Shown: piece after piece, positions 1 to 10,203 of the stretch
How positions within the stretch are numbered: position 1 is the stretch's first letter
Layout: every line of letters starts with the position of its first letter
From: Alphaproteobacteria bacterium
GTDB lineage: Bacteria; Pseudomonadota; Alphaproteobacteria; Caulobacterales; Hyphomonadaceae
Length of the DNA stretch: 64,000 nt
Assembly: GCA_018827375.1 (NCBI GenBank)
Contig: JAHJYW010000005.1
Location: forward strand, 1 to 64,000
Direction: 5' to 3'
Made by a program: the position numbers and the translations under genes
The notes under the pieces: model-generated
Database searches by the model: none
What the model saw: the letters and a program-made list of their open reading frames with translations, nothing else
What the model was told of the DNA's origin: nothing

Positions 1-452
1 CACCGGCCCGGTTTGACGAGGCCGATCTCCTGTCGCTCAACGCGTCCATCCTGCACGGCCTGCCCTTCGCGGACGTGAAGGACCGGCTTGCGGCGATTGA
101 TCCGAAGGCGGCCGACGAAGCCTTCTGGACCGTTGCACGCGAGAACTGCTCGCTGCTGCCGGAAGTCAAAGGCTGGGTCGAGACCGTCTTCGGCGACATC
201 GCACCGATGATCGACGCAGAGGACAAGGACTTCGTGCTGCAAGCCGCTGACCTGCTGCCGGAAGGTGAACTCACGGCGGAGACCTGGAGCGAGTGGACCA
301 ATGCGGTAAAAGCCGCGACGGGCCGCAAGGGCAAGGGCCTGTTCATGACCCTGCGCAAAGCGCTGACCGGACAGGAGCACGGGCCAGACATGGCGAGCCT
401 CATGCCATTGATCGGGCGTGAGCGGGCCTTGGAGCGCCTAAAAGAGGCCTAG
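1..452 (+). CDS. gltX: Glutamyl-tRNA synthetase, C-terminal part (5' end outside window)
   Basis: This is the last ~149 codons of a class I glutamyl-tRNA synthetase, which charges tRNA-Glu in the cytoplasm. The frame is open from base 3. It begins with RFDEADLLSLNASILHGLPF, the conserved stretch just after the catalytic domain of GltX, and continues through the helical anticodon-binding domain to the tail GRERALERLKEA. The HIGH and KMSKS signatures lie upstream of the window, so activity cannot be judged here. The stop codon overlaps the stop of the convergent mccA by 4 bases, leaving no room for a separate terminator. The internal GTG at 75 is only a codon, not a start. Confidence 0.93.
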   Translation, partial: PARFDEADLLSLNASILHGLPFADVKDRLAAIDPKAADEAFWTVARENCSLLPEVKGWVETVFGDIAPMIDAEDKDFVLQAADLLPEGELTAETWSEWTNAVKAATGRKGKGLFMTLRKALTGQEHGPDMASLMPLIGRERALERLKEA

Positions 453-2353
453 GCCTCTTCCACCAGCTGAACCAGCACGACGCCCTCAGCGACCTGTTCG
501 CCCACGGCGCCTGACACGGCCTCTACCACACCGTCGCGCGGCGCAGCGAGGCTGTGTTCCATCTTCATGGCTTCCATGACGACCAGCGTCTGGCCGTGGG
601 TGACCGTGTCACCGGCCTTCACATTCATCGCGATGATCTTGCCGGGCATGGGGGCTTTCACCGCATCGCCGCCAAGCAGGGCTTCGACATCGGCGTCATA
701 GTCCGGCACCTCGACCAGCACGCTGTCGCCTGCAGTCGTGACAGCAAAGCGGCGTGGCGAGAGGTCCGTCACAAGCGGTAGCGGCAGGTCTTCCAGCTCA
801 TCGAAATCATCCGGACCGATCCAGTCGGCCACCGCGCCAACGGCGACTGGAGCCCTTCGGACAGGCGCCGCGTTCATGCGCCAGCCATCCTTGATCTCCC
901 AGGGCAGAATGGCGCCCGGTGCGTCCAGCTGGATATCGCTGACTGCCAGAACGGACGCGAGTTGGTGATCGGCTGGCGCGTCGGTGAGGGCATCGCCCTG
1001 TTCCGCGATCCAGTTCACATGGTGCGTTGCCTCGAGGAAAGCGTCCGACATGGCGCAGCGCCGCAGGAACCCGGCATTGGACGGCACGCCCACAAGCTGC
1101 GTGTGGGCCAGCGCGTCTATCAGGCGGTCGGCCGCTTCATCGCGGTCGTCGCCCCAGACGATCAGTTTGGCGATCATGGAATCATAGCTGGAGGGCACGC
1201 GGTCGCCGCTTTCAAAGCCGGCATCCCAGCGGACAGTTGCGCCATCCACTTCTTCCAGCAGGCCGAACTCGAGGATAAGGCCCGCGCCGGGGCGGAAGCC
1301 TTCAGACGGGTCTTCGGCGCAGATGCGCGCCTCGATGGCGTGGCCGTTCAGCGTGATCTCGTCCTGCGCGAGGGGCAGTTCGCCACCTGAAGCGACATGC
1401 AGCTGCCATTCGACCAGATCGGTGCCGGTGACCATTTCCGTCACCGGGTGCTCCACCTGAAGGCGGGTGTTCATCTCAAGGAACCAGAAGCTGTCGAGGC
1501 TCAGCGGGCGACTGCCATCGACGATGAATTCCACCGTTCCGGCGCCTTCGTATTTGACGGCAGCAGCGAGTTTCACGGCGGCATCTGTCATCGCCTTTCG
1601 CACATCATCCGGCATGCCGGGCGCAGGTGCTTCTTCCAGCACTTTCTGGCGGCGGCGCTGCAGCGAGCAGTCGCGCTCGAACAGATGGACGGTATTGCCA
1701 TGACTGTCGCCGAAGACCTGCACTTCGATATGACGGGGCTGTTCGACCAGTTTCTCCAGCATGACGCGACCGTCTCCAAAGGCGCTCGCCGCCTCGCGCA
1801 CGGCGCTTTCGAGTTCGTCTTTCAGGTCCGCCGCCTTGGTGACGAGGCGGATGCCCCTGCCCCCGCCGCCCGCAATGGCCTTGATAAGGATCGGATAGCC
1901 GATCTCCTTGGCTGCCGTGGTCAGTGTCTTCAGGTCCTGCGCCTCGCCGCGATAGCCAGGCAGCACGGGCACGCCCGCCTCCTCGGCAATGCGCTTGGCC
2001 TCGTCCTTCAGGCCCATGGCGCGAATGGCCGACGGCGGCGGGCCGACCCAGATGAGACCGGCCTCGCGCACGTCTTCGGCGAAAGCGGCATTCTCCGAGA
2101 GGAAGCCATAGCCGGGGTGGATGGCGTCAGCGCCAGTGGCCTTGGCAGCAGCGATGATAAGTTCGCCGCGCAAGTAGCTGTCAGCAGCAGGCGCGGGGCC
2201 GATATGCACGGCTTCGTCAGCTTCACGGACATGTTTAGCGCGGGCGTCGGCGTCGGAATATACGGCGATCGTAAGAATGCCCATGTCGCGGCAGGTGGCC
2301 ATGATACGGCAGGCGATCTCGCCGCGATTGGCAATGAGGAGGCTTTTTATCAT
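449..2353 (-). CDS. mccA: Methylcrotonyl-CoA carboxylase, biotin-carrying alpha subunit
   Basis: A 634-residue biotin-dependent carboxylase subunit. With the beta subunit at 6579-8186 it should carboxylate 3-methylcrotonyl-CoA in leucine degradation. The N-terminal biotin carboxylase begins MIKSLLIANRGEIACRI. An ATP-grasp region follows with the glycine-rich GGGGRGIRLV, then a linker, then a C-terminal biotinyl domain with VVMEAMKMEH, whose lysine (about residue 597) takes biotin. I start at 2353 because the family begins directly at this M; an upstream in-frame start would add 12 atypical residues. The MKMEH form and the mccB, liuC and ivd genes nearby favour MccA over propionyl- or acetyl-CoA carboxylase; a separate pccA-like paralogue lies at 21593-23596. 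Confidence 0.88.
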   Translation of the reverse strand: MIKSLLIANRGEIACRIMATCRDMGILTIAVYSDADARAKHVREADEAVHIGPAPAADSYLRGELIIAAAKATGADAIHPGYGFLSENAAFAEDVREAGLIWVGPPPSAIRAMGLKDEAKRIAEEAGVPVLPGYRGEAQDLKTLTTAAKEIGYPILIKAIAGGGGRGIRLVTKAADLKDELESAVREAASAFGDGRVMLEKLVEQPRHIEVQVFGDSHGNTVHLFERDCSLQRRRQKVLEEAPAPGMPDDVRKAMTDAAVKLAAAVKYEGAGTVEFIVDGSRPLSLDSFWFLEMNTRLQVEHPVTEMVTGTDLVEWQLHVASGGELPLAQDEITLNGHAIEARICAEDPSEGFRPGAGLILEFGLLEEVDGATVRWDAGFESGDRVPSSYDSMIAKLIVWGDDRDEAADRLIDALAHTQLVGVPSNAGFLRRCAMSDAFLEATHHVNWIAEQGDALTDAPADHQLASVLAVSDIQLDAPGAILPWEIKDGWRMNAAPVRRAPVAVGAVADWIGPDDFDELEDLPLPLVTDLSPRRFAVTTAGDSVLVEVPDYDADVEALLGGDAVKAPMPGKIIAMNVKAGDTVTHGQTLVVMEAMKMEHSLAAPRDGVVEAVSGAVGEQVAEGVVLVQLVEEA

Positions 2354-2445
2354 GGCCGCAGCAAGACCCGATTTCGCCGCAAAAGACAAGTTGCAGGCCT
2401 GGAGGGGCGTGCTTAAGCTGGCCGGACATCAAGGATAAGATCGCC

Positions 2446-2841
2446 ATGCGCCGACTGACCGCCCTGATCGCCACCGCCAGCCTGTTAACCTTGGGTACAG
2501 CCGCCGCCGCGCCGAAAGACGAGAAGTCAGTCGCCAAGGCTTGGGAAAAGCAATGCCTCATTGATGTCGCTGAAGAGGGCGTATCGAAGGCGCGGGCCAA
2601 GCCCTTCTGCAAGTGCGCCAAGTCTGAAGTTTACGACTGGATCGACAAGGCCGAGGGCGATGAGCACACGCTGCGACTCTGGTCGGCCTACTACCAAGGC
2701 GATCCGGATATAACAGAGGGTGAATTCTACGATGGTGCCGCAGCAGCAGGAATGAATCCGGATGAACTCAAGGCCCTGCTCGTCTCGCTCTTCTTCGAAC
2801 CCGGCAAATTCTACGCGCCCTGCGTCGACATCATCGAGTGA
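2446..2841 (+). CDS. Small exported four-cysteine protein of unknown function
   Basis: A 131-residue protein not assigned to a named family. Residues 1-22 are a clear signal peptide (Arg-Arg start, hydrophobic core, Ala-rich cleavage area TAAAA), so the product is probably periplasmic or secreted. The mature chain is acidic and mostly helical, with four cysteines at 37, 55, 57 and 126 (the middle pair as FCKC), suggesting two disulfides. It starts 92 bases from the divergent mccA start, and its 3' end overlaps the convergent DUF817 gene by 11 bases. The function is unknown; reality of the gene is supported by the signal peptide and cysteine pattern. Confidence 0.72.
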   Translation: MRRLTALIATASLLTLGTAAAAPKDEKSVAKAWEKQCLIDVAEEGVSKARAKPFCKCAKSEVYDWIDKAEGDEHTLRLWSAYYQGDPDITEGEFYDGAAAAGMNPDELKALLVSLFFEPGKFYAPCVDIIE

Positions 2842-3706
2842 GAAGTGCTGGCCTCGCTCGATGAACCGTGGCGACCAGCACGAAGCTGATAATCATCAGC
2901 AGATACCATGATCCCAGCTTGGCGAGCGAGACCATCTCCCAGCCATCTTCCTGTCCCGGGTAGGCCCAGGCCTTGGCAAACGTTCCAAGGTTTTCGGCAA
3001 ACCAGATGAACAGCGCCACGAGCAGGAAGCCGACCACTAGCGGCATCTGGCGATAGGCCACGTCTGGCCGGAAGAACACCCAGCAGCGGCCATAGATCAA
3101 CACCGTCGCCGCAAAGAGGCCGAGCCGAATGTCCGGCAGCCAATGGTGCGCGAAGAAGTTCACATAGATCACGACCGCCAGCAGGCCCTGAAGCCAGAGC
3201 GGCGGGAAATGACTGAAACGGAAGTCGAAGATACGCCAGACACGGGCAAGGTAGGAGCCGACGGCGGCATACATGAAGCCGGAGAAGAGCGGCACCGCGC
3301 CGATGCGAAGGTAGCTGTCCTCGGGATAGATCCAGCTGCCGGCGTGCGTCTTGAACAGCTCCATGATGGTGCCGACGATATGGAAAACGAGGATGATGCG
3401 CGCCTCTTCCCATGTCTCCAGCCCGGACAGCAGCATGGTCACCTGAATGGCCACGGCGGCGAGCACCAGGAAGTCATAGCGCGATATGGCCGCCCCATCC
3501 GGATAGAACAGGAAGGTGAGCATCAGGAGGCCGAGCATCGCCCCGCCGAACAGGCAGGACCAGGCCTGCTTGATACCGAAGGCGAGGAATTCGAAAGCGG
3601 CCTGACTGAAAGGGCCACGGACCCAACGCGCATGTAGGGCCGCGCGGGCGGCATGAAGGCGGCGCTGCAGGGCGCTGGCGGGTGGCGGAAGCGGAACGGA
3701 CGTCAT
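2831..3706 (-). CDS. DUF817 family integral membrane protein
   Basis: A 291-residue membrane protein with about seven or eight hydrophobic helices after a basic N-terminal region of ~35 residues. It resembles the uncharacterised DUF817 family: features include QAWSCLFGG in the first helix region, LETWEEARIILVFHIVGT, the loop GSWIYPEDSYLRIGAVPLFSGFMY, and NFFAHHWLPDIR. Conserved acidic, histidine and tryptophan residues inside or near membrane segments hint at a catalytic or metal-binding membrane enzyme, but nothing is established. It is convergent with and overlaps the small exported protein gene. Confidence 0.8.
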   Translation of the reverse strand: MTSVPLPPPASALQRRLHAARAALHARWVRGPFSQAAFEFLAFGIKQAWSCLFGGAMLGLLMLTFLFYPDGAAISRYDFLVLAAVAIQVTMLLSGLETWEEARIILVFHIVGTIMELFKTHAGSWIYPEDSYLRIGAVPLFSGFMYAAVGSYLARVWRIFDFRFSHFPPLWLQGLLAVVIYVNFFAHHWLPDIRLGLFAATVLIYGRCWVFFRPDVAYRQMPLVVGFLLVALFIWFAENLGTFAKAWAYPGQEDGWEMVSLAKLGSWYLLMIISFVLVATVHRARPALLTR

Positions 3707-3848
3707 GGCCCCCCTTCATCGGCCTCGAAACGGGCAGGTTTAGGGCCGGAAACGGTCATGGAACGGTCCACAAGGCGGTGAAATTCCGGCTTTGTGCCGC
3801 CTGCGGCTTGTCGTAAGGATTAACCATACTCAATCGAGGGGACAAAAC

Positions 3849-4205
3849 ATGGCCTATGCATCCGGAGTTCAGTTGAGCGGCCTTGCCGGCATCGTTGGCG
3901 CGGCGGTCGGTGGCTATATCGGCTATTCACAAGCGGCAGACGTCAGCAACCTGACACCGATTGCCGGGGCGCTGATCCTTGGCGGCGTTGGCCTTGTGGC
4001 AGGTAGCGCTGGCGCGTTCCTGCTCAAATCAGCGATGCAGTTCATCATCTACATCATAATGTTCGGTGTGCTGGTTTACGTGTTCCAGACACCGATAACG
4101 AATATGACCGGGATAAACCCAGTGGCCGCGACCCTCGAATTCCTGGGTGACTTGGGGCTACCCGTGAAGACCGCGACCGAGAAGCTGGTTACCGGCTCCA
4201 ACTAG
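3849..4205 (+). CDS. Small hydrophobic membrane protein, unknown function
   Basis: A 118-residue protein with three hydrophobic stretches (about residues 8-28, 38-60 and 63-82). The first two are glycine-rich (GIVGAAVGGYIGY, LILGGVGLVAGSAG), giving the look of a small helical-hairpin membrane protein. I chose ATG 3849 over an upstream in-frame start because GAGGGG lies 6-10 bases before it. TTAACCAT at 3820-3827, about 22 bases upstream of the start, equals an 8-mer described for CtrA in alphaproteobacteria; control by CtrA is only inference. The end overlaps the convergent liuC gene by 17 bases. Confidence 0.68.
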   Translation: MAYASGVQLSGLAGIVGAAVGGYIGYSQAADVSNLTPIAGALILGGVGLVAGSAGAFLLKSAMQFIIYIIMFGVLVYVFQTPITNMTGINPVAATLEFLGDLGLPVKTATEKLVTGSN

Positions 4206-4992
4206 GTTTGCGCTTCTCAAGGAAAGCCGCGACGCCTTCCCTGCCTTCATCCGATGCCCGGCGGGCCGCAATACGGCGGGCCGTCTCATGGCCAAGATCC
4301 TTGTCGATCACCTCGCCGGTGACATCCGCAACCAGTCTCTTGGCATCGGCCACAGCACCTGGCGCGGCAGAGAAGACCAGATTGGCGATGTGCTCTTCCA
4401 TGGCGGTCATGCCGGGCTGGTCGGCGACTACATAATGCACAAGCCCCATGCGCTCGGCATATTCGGCATCGAACGTTTCCGCAGTCACGAACAGCGCACG
4501 GGCACGGCGTGGCCCGATCGCGTCAATGACATAAGGGCTGATCGTGGCCGGCGTCAGGCCGAGGCGCACCTCTGAAAAGCGGAACTTGGTGCCCGTCATG
4601 GCCACAGCCACGTCGCACGCAGCGACAAGTCCTGCACCGCCGCCCATCGCGGCGCCATGCACAAGCGCCAGCGTCATCTGCGGCATGTCGTAAAGGGCCT
4701 GCAGCATGGCAGCCAGCTTCTGTGCGTCATCCTCGTTATCGTCCTTGGTGTGGAGTTCAGCCGCTTGCTTCATCCAGTTAAGGTCAGCCCCTGCCGAAAA
4801 GGACAGGCCATTCCCGCGCAGGATCATCATCCGGATGGTTTCCTGATCGGAAATCACCTCGAACGCGTCCTTCAGTTCCTCTACGACGAGCGCATTGAAG
4901 GCATTGTGAACGTCAGGCCGGTTGAGCGTGACGACCGCGAGGCCCTCCTGCGTGGCCTGAAGGGAGATCGTTTCATAAACAGTGTCGGTCAT
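4189..4992 (-). CDS. liuC: Enoyl-CoA hydratase family, probable methylglutaconyl-CoA hydratase
   Basis: A 267-residue crotonase-fold enzyme. N-terminal VVTLNRPDVHNAFN and the oxyanion-hole segments FSAGADLNWMK and HGAAMGGGAGL are typical. The GADLNWM variant is characteristic of methylglutaconyl-CoA hydratase (AUH / LiuC), which hydrates the product of methylcrotonyl-CoA carboxylase to HMG-CoA. Its position between mccA and mccB on the same strand fits. The start overlaps the stop of the upstream acyltransferase as ATGA (4989-4992), so the two are probably translationally coupled even though their functions look unrelated. Another crotonase (34306-35079) lacks the DLNWM signature. Confidence 0.82.
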   Translation of the reverse strand: MTDTVYETISLQATQEGLAVVTLNRPDVHNAFNALVVEELKDAFEVISDQETIRMMILRGNGLSFSAGADLNWMKQAAELHTKDDNEDDAQKLAAMLQALYDMPQMTLALVHGAAMGGGAGLVAACDVAVAMTGTKFRFSEVRLGLTPATISPYVIDAIGPRRARALFVTAETFDAEYAERMGLVHYVVADQPGMTAMEEHIANLVFSAAPGAVADAKRLVADVTGEVIDKDLGHETARRIAARRASDEGREGVAAFLEKRKPSWSR

Positions 4993-6044
4993 GCGGTTTC
5001 CTGACGTTTGACGGCGTGTTCGGTTCCGGCGGCCTGCCGATAATGGCTTGTCGGTCGTAGCGCGGGCTTCTCGACACTATGCCAGAGAAGCAGGCTTGCA
5101 GCGAATACGATAAAGCCCGTAAGCGCGAAGCCCGCAATGGGGCCAGCTGCAGCAAAAAGCCCAAGCATCACAAGCGATTGCACGATGGGATAGTGGGTGA
5201 TGTAAACGCCATAGCTGACATCGCCAAAGCGCGCGGCGTTCAGCATTGGACCGGGCATGAAGGCGACGCAGGCGATCAGGCCGGCAATGCCTGCCGCGCG
5301 GGCTGGCACAAAAACGGGATGGACTAGGGAAAGCGCAACAAGGACCAACCCGGCTGCCCCATAGGCGAGTGGGCGGGCCTTTGCGACACTCCATAGACGC
5401 CAAAGCGCAATCCCGGTGGCGAAAAAGGCCATCTGACCGGGCAGCTGGCGGGCGATCGTCGGCGCAACTGCCGCGTCCCAAAAATGCGGCAGACCAAGCC
5501 GCCAAGCCTCGCCGCCCACGTAAAGCAGGGCGATGCCCAGCCACCAGAACCGCCCCATCCGACGCAGGGCAAAGGCAATCAGGGGCAGCGCCAGATAGAA
5601 CATGACCTCGATCTTGAGCGTCCAGAGCGCGCCGTTTACCTCGGTGAAGCGCTGGCCTTCGAACAGACCGGGCAGGTTCGGCGCGAGGAAATTCAGGAAA
5701 GTGAGATTCGCCCCGAGGTAGGCCAGTACGCCACTGAGGTCGCGACTAAGGGCGAGTGAGATGATCGCCGGGATCAGAATGACTGTGGCATAGGCCGGAT
5801 AGAGGCGCCGGACCCGCTTGTCAGCATAGTCGGTCAGCGTGTTGGCACGGTCGAGTGAGCCCGAGACAAGCGCGCCGGACGTGATGAAAAAGCCCTGGAT
5901 GGCAATTTCCGCCCCCTGCCCCAGCACGGTTTCAAGCGGGCCCAAGGGATGGAACGCGGTCAGCGCAACGGCATGAAACACACAGACGACCAATGCGAAC
6001 ATGAGGCGAAGCAGATCGAATCGGTTTGTCTGCACTTGCAACAT
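4989..6044 (-). CDS. Acyltransferase 3 family membrane protein (OafA/YrhL-like)
   Basis: A 351-residue multi-pass membrane protein of acyltransferase family 3. Such proteins move acetyl or other acyl groups onto sugars of surface polysaccharides, peptidoglycan or lipids. The early RFDLLRLMFALVVCVFHA contains the conserved R and the helix with the catalytic-type histidine; later come QGFFITSGALVSGS, KRVRRLYPAY and GDVSYGVYITHYPI, all family landmarks. About ten membrane helices are visible. I start at M 6044 because family members begin just before the RFD motif. The stop overlaps the liuC start by 4 bases. No glycan genes are nearby, so the acceptor is unknown. Confidence 0.85.
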   Translation of the reverse strand: MLQVQTNRFDLLRLMFALVVCVFHAVALTAFHPLGPLETVLGQGAEIAIQGFFITSGALVSGSLDRANTLTDYADKRVRRLYPAYATVILIPAIISLALSRDLSGVLAYLGANLTFLNFLAPNLPGLFEGQRFTEVNGALWTLKIEVMFYLALPLIAFALRRMGRFWWLGIALLYVGGEAWRLGLPHFWDAAVAPTIARQLPGQMAFFATGIALWRLWSVAKARPLAYGAAGLVLVALSLVHPVFVPARAAGIAGLIACVAFMPGPMLNAARFGDVSYGVYITHYPIVQSLVMLGLFAAAGPIAGFALTGFIVFAASLLLWHSVEKPALRPTSHYRQAAGTEHAVKRQETA

Positions 6045-6110
6045 CCTCCGGCGCCACTCGTCACAGCCAGCGGCCCGAAAATCAAGCCTTCCTGTGCGCC
6101 GGAAATGCAA

Positions 6111-6138
6111 AGAGGGCCTGCCAGGAGACAGGCCCTCT
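6111..6138 (-). terminator. Rho-independent terminator after the EF-hand gene
   Basis: Perfect 10-bp stem AGAGGGCCTG / CAGGCCCTCT with an 8-base loop. On the minus strand it is followed by a short T run. It lies 22 bases past the EF-hand stop and before the acyltransferase start, so it should separate these two units. Confidence 0.7.
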
Positions 6139-6159
6139 CCCCTTCCATGTCAGGCGCAG

Positions 6160-6471
6160 CTACTGACGATTCGCCAGATTGATTGCGGACACGGATGTCT
6201 TTTCGGCTTCGCCGCGCCAGATCTGGACAGCGCGGTAGAGCTCTTCCTCGGAAACGGTGTGGTTCTGGTCACGGTCAAGGCCGGCAAACTTGGCAATGGC
6301 TTCGGATTCGGATGCCTTGCGGCTGCCTGTCTGATGGGAGACGTATTCGTCCTCCGATATCAGGCCATCATCATCGACATCGAACAGGGAAAAATCCGGT
6401 AACTGGTCGGCGTGGCCGATGAGCGCGGTCATCATCGCCGCCGCCAGAAGGAAATTCGCTTTTCTCACCAT
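6160..6471 (-). CDS. Exported EF-hand calcium-binding protein
   Basis: A 103-residue protein with an N-terminal signal peptide (VRKANFLLAAAMMTALIGHA) and two EF-hand loops: DVDDDGLISEDE (acidic residues at positions 1, 3, 5 and 12) and DRDQNHTVSEEE (1, 3, 5 as Asn, 12 as Glu). It is a probable periplasmic Ca2+-binding protein. I chose M 6471 because GGAG stands 9 bases upstream and the signal peptide starts there. It lies between mccB and the acyltransferase with its own terminator downstream. No catalytic domain is attached, so the role is buffering or sensing at best. Confidence 0.82.
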   Translation of the reverse strand: MVRKANFLLAAAMMTALIGHADQLPDFSLFDVDDDGLISEDEYVSHQTGSRKASESEAIAKFAGLDRDQNHTVSEEELYRAVQIWRGEAEKTSVSAINLANRQ

Positions 6472-6578
6472 GGCCGCGTCTCCTCTACATGCCTGCCGCA
6501 ATGTTTGCGACAGGCAGACCATAAGACAATGTGGCGTAAATTGGGCGTGAAAAGCCGTTCACGAACAAGATGTAATGT

Positions 6579-8186
<1,608 letters not shown>

Positions 8187-8300
8187 GATGCCTCCCTCAG
8201 GAACCTCCCGCCTGCTTAGCCATGGCGGGCGCCGCTGTCACGCAGCTGTAACCCAATATTGAGAGAGTCCATGTATTGTCCCTTGGAAGGACGAGTGGAA

Positions 8301-10097
8301 ATGGGCATCTTCAAACCTATGAGCATGGACGTCATACCGGCGCTGAAGAACATCCCGTTCCTCAAGGATGTACCCGCGCGTGCCATGAAGGCGGCGGGCA
8401 AGGAAGCCCAATGGTTCTCGCTGCCGGCGGGCAGCGCCTTGTTCAAGACGGGTGAACCAGCCGATTCGATGTATTTCGTGCTCTCGGGCACGCTCGGCGC
8501 ATTCCATGAAGGCCCGGAAGGCGCCAGCGAGTTCATTGGTCACATACGCGCAGGTGAGCCCTGCGGAGAGATGGCGCTATTCCTGGGTGGACTTGATGCC
8601 GACGGTGACGGCGCGCCGGAAAACGCGCCGCATACCGGCTCTGTGTATGCCATCCGGGACTCTGAAGTGATCGCGATCACCCGCAAGGGCTGGCAGCGCA
8701 TGGTCAAGGCCGAGCCGGAGCTGCTGGAAGCCATGATCCGCGTAATCCTGCGGCGCCTGGGCAAGGCGGGGCAGCGCTCGGCGCGAGCTGCGCCAAAAGT
8801 ATTCACGCTGGTGGGCACATCGCCCACGATTGACCTTAGTCTGAGGGCCAAGGCGCTGGCTGACAGCCTCGCGCGCGCCGGAAAGACATCCGTCGTGATC
8901 GCGGAAGCCGAAGGCGATGAGAAGCCTGCGGCCTTCTTCGACCATCTCGAACTGAACCACGACGTCGTAATTCTGATATCCACCATTGGCGACAATGCCT
9001 GGTTCAGATTGTCCATCCGGCAGGCAGACCGGATATGGGTCATGGCGCGGGCCGATGCCCGCCCTTCCATTCCCCTGATGCCGACCGAAGACTCCCCGGC
9101 ACTGGCCCTGAAACTCGTCGATGTCGTGCTGCTGCATCATGGCAATGAGCGCCGGGCGGCGCGCCCGGTTGAGTGGCTTGAAGCCTCCGGTGGCAGCCGG
9201 GTTTTCCACTGGACGGGCGTGCAGGGACCAAGTTGCGCGCGACTGGCACGCGTCATGTCAGGCAGGTCAGTAGGCGTCGTGATGTCAGGCGGTGGGGCGC
9301 GGGCCTATTCCCATATCGGCATGGTACGCGCCATTCGCGAAGCAGGCATACCGATCGACTTCATCGGTGGGTCTTCGATGGGCGCAGTTGTTGCGGCGTG
9401 CGTGGCCATGGGCTGGGATAATGACGAGATCGACCGGCGTATCCGCAAGGCCTTTGTTGAGACCAATCCGTTAGGGGACTATAACCTGCCTGTTGTGGGC
9501 ATGGTCAAAGGCGCACGCGTGAATGCCCGCCTGAAAGAGCATTTCGGCGAGGCTGAGATCTGCGATCTCGACATTCCGTTCTTTGCCACCTCCACCAACC
9601 TGACAACCGGCACGTTGCGGCTTCATCGCACCGGCCTGCTGCGCGAGGCGCTGCGAGCGACTATTTCCTTGCCCGGAATCCTGCCGCCGGTTGTGGACGG
9701 ACATGATGTGCTGGTCGACGGCGCAGTGCTCAACAATTTCCCGGTCGATGTGATGCGCGAGATGCACCGTGGCTTCGTAGTGGGTTGTGACGTAACCCAA
9801 CAGGCCGAAGGGCTGAATGTCGACGAGTTCATCAACCCGCCAAGCTTCTTTCGCTGGGTGCTAGGAAACGGGTTCTCGGCCGCCCCACCGATTGCTGGGC
9901 TGCTGATGCGCGCTGCTACCATCCGCGCCGACCGCACATTTGGTCGCGACATGACCGACCTGCTGATCCTGCCAGACCTGATCGATACGGAGCTGCGCGA
10001 CTGGGAGGCCTATGACGCGACTGTCGAAGCCGGATACGAAGCCGCAAAGAAAGTGCTCGCCACTAGCGACCTCAAGGAAAAGTGCTGCAGCGAATGA
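8301..10097 (+). CDS. Patatin-like phospholipase with N-terminal cyclic-nucleotide-binding domain
   Basis: A 598-residue NTE-type protein. Residues ~8-150 form a cNMP-binding fold (LPAGSALFKTGEPADSMYFV, then GEPCGEMALF). A middle region has the arrangement seen in bacterial NTE relatives. The patatin domain begins SVGVVMSGGGARAYSHIG (oxyanion loop), with nucleophile Ser ~359 in GGSSMG and the dyad Asp ~473 in VDGAVLNNFP. It should hydrolyse (lyso)phospholipids at the membrane, perhaps under ligand control. ATG 8301 is favoured by GGAAGG upstream and by family N-termini; starts at 8259 (TTG) or 8271 remain possible. A second patatin, a lipoprotein, is at 47381-48628. Confidence 0.88.
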   Translation: MGIFKPMSMDVIPALKNIPFLKDVPARAMKAAGKEAQWFSLPAGSALFKTGEPADSMYFVLSGTLGAFHEGPEGASEFIGHIRAGEPCGEMALFLGGLDADGDGAPENAPHTGSVYAIRDSEVIAITRKGWQRMVKAEPELLEAMIRVILRRLGKAGQRSARAAPKVFTLVGTSPTIDLSLRAKALADSLARAGKTSVVIAEAEGDEKPAAFFDHLELNHDVVILISTIGDNAWFRLSIRQADRIWVMARADARPSIPLMPTEDSPALALKLVDVVLLHHGNERRAARPVEWLEASGGSRVFHWTGVQGPSCARLARVMSGRSVGVVMSGGGARAYSHIGMVRAIREAGIPIDFIGGSSMGAVVAACVAMGWDNDEIDRRIRKAFVETNPLGDYNLPVVGMVKGARVNARLKEHFGEAEICDLDIPFFATSTNLTTGTLRLHRTGLLREALRATISLPGILPPVVDGHDVLVDGAVLNNFPVDVMREMHRGFVVGCDVTQQAEGLNVDEFINPPSFFRWVLGNGFSAAPPIAGLLMRAATIRADRTFGRDMTDLLILPDLIDTELRDWEAYDATVEAGYEAAKKVLATSDLKEKCCSE

Positions 10098-10203
10098 TCC
10101 GTGCGCCGCGCCGGTCTGAAAGAACCCGTTAACCGAGATCAGGCCATTCTCGAAATGCTGAGGAGGCAAAGATGCCCCTTCGCGTCTGGGGAGGAATATT
10201 GGC

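Noticed and set aside
1397-2416. Long plus-strand ORF (339 codons) opposite mccA
   Set aside because: Lies antisense to the biotin carboxylase domain, has no recognisable motif, and follows the third-position GC pattern of the real gene.
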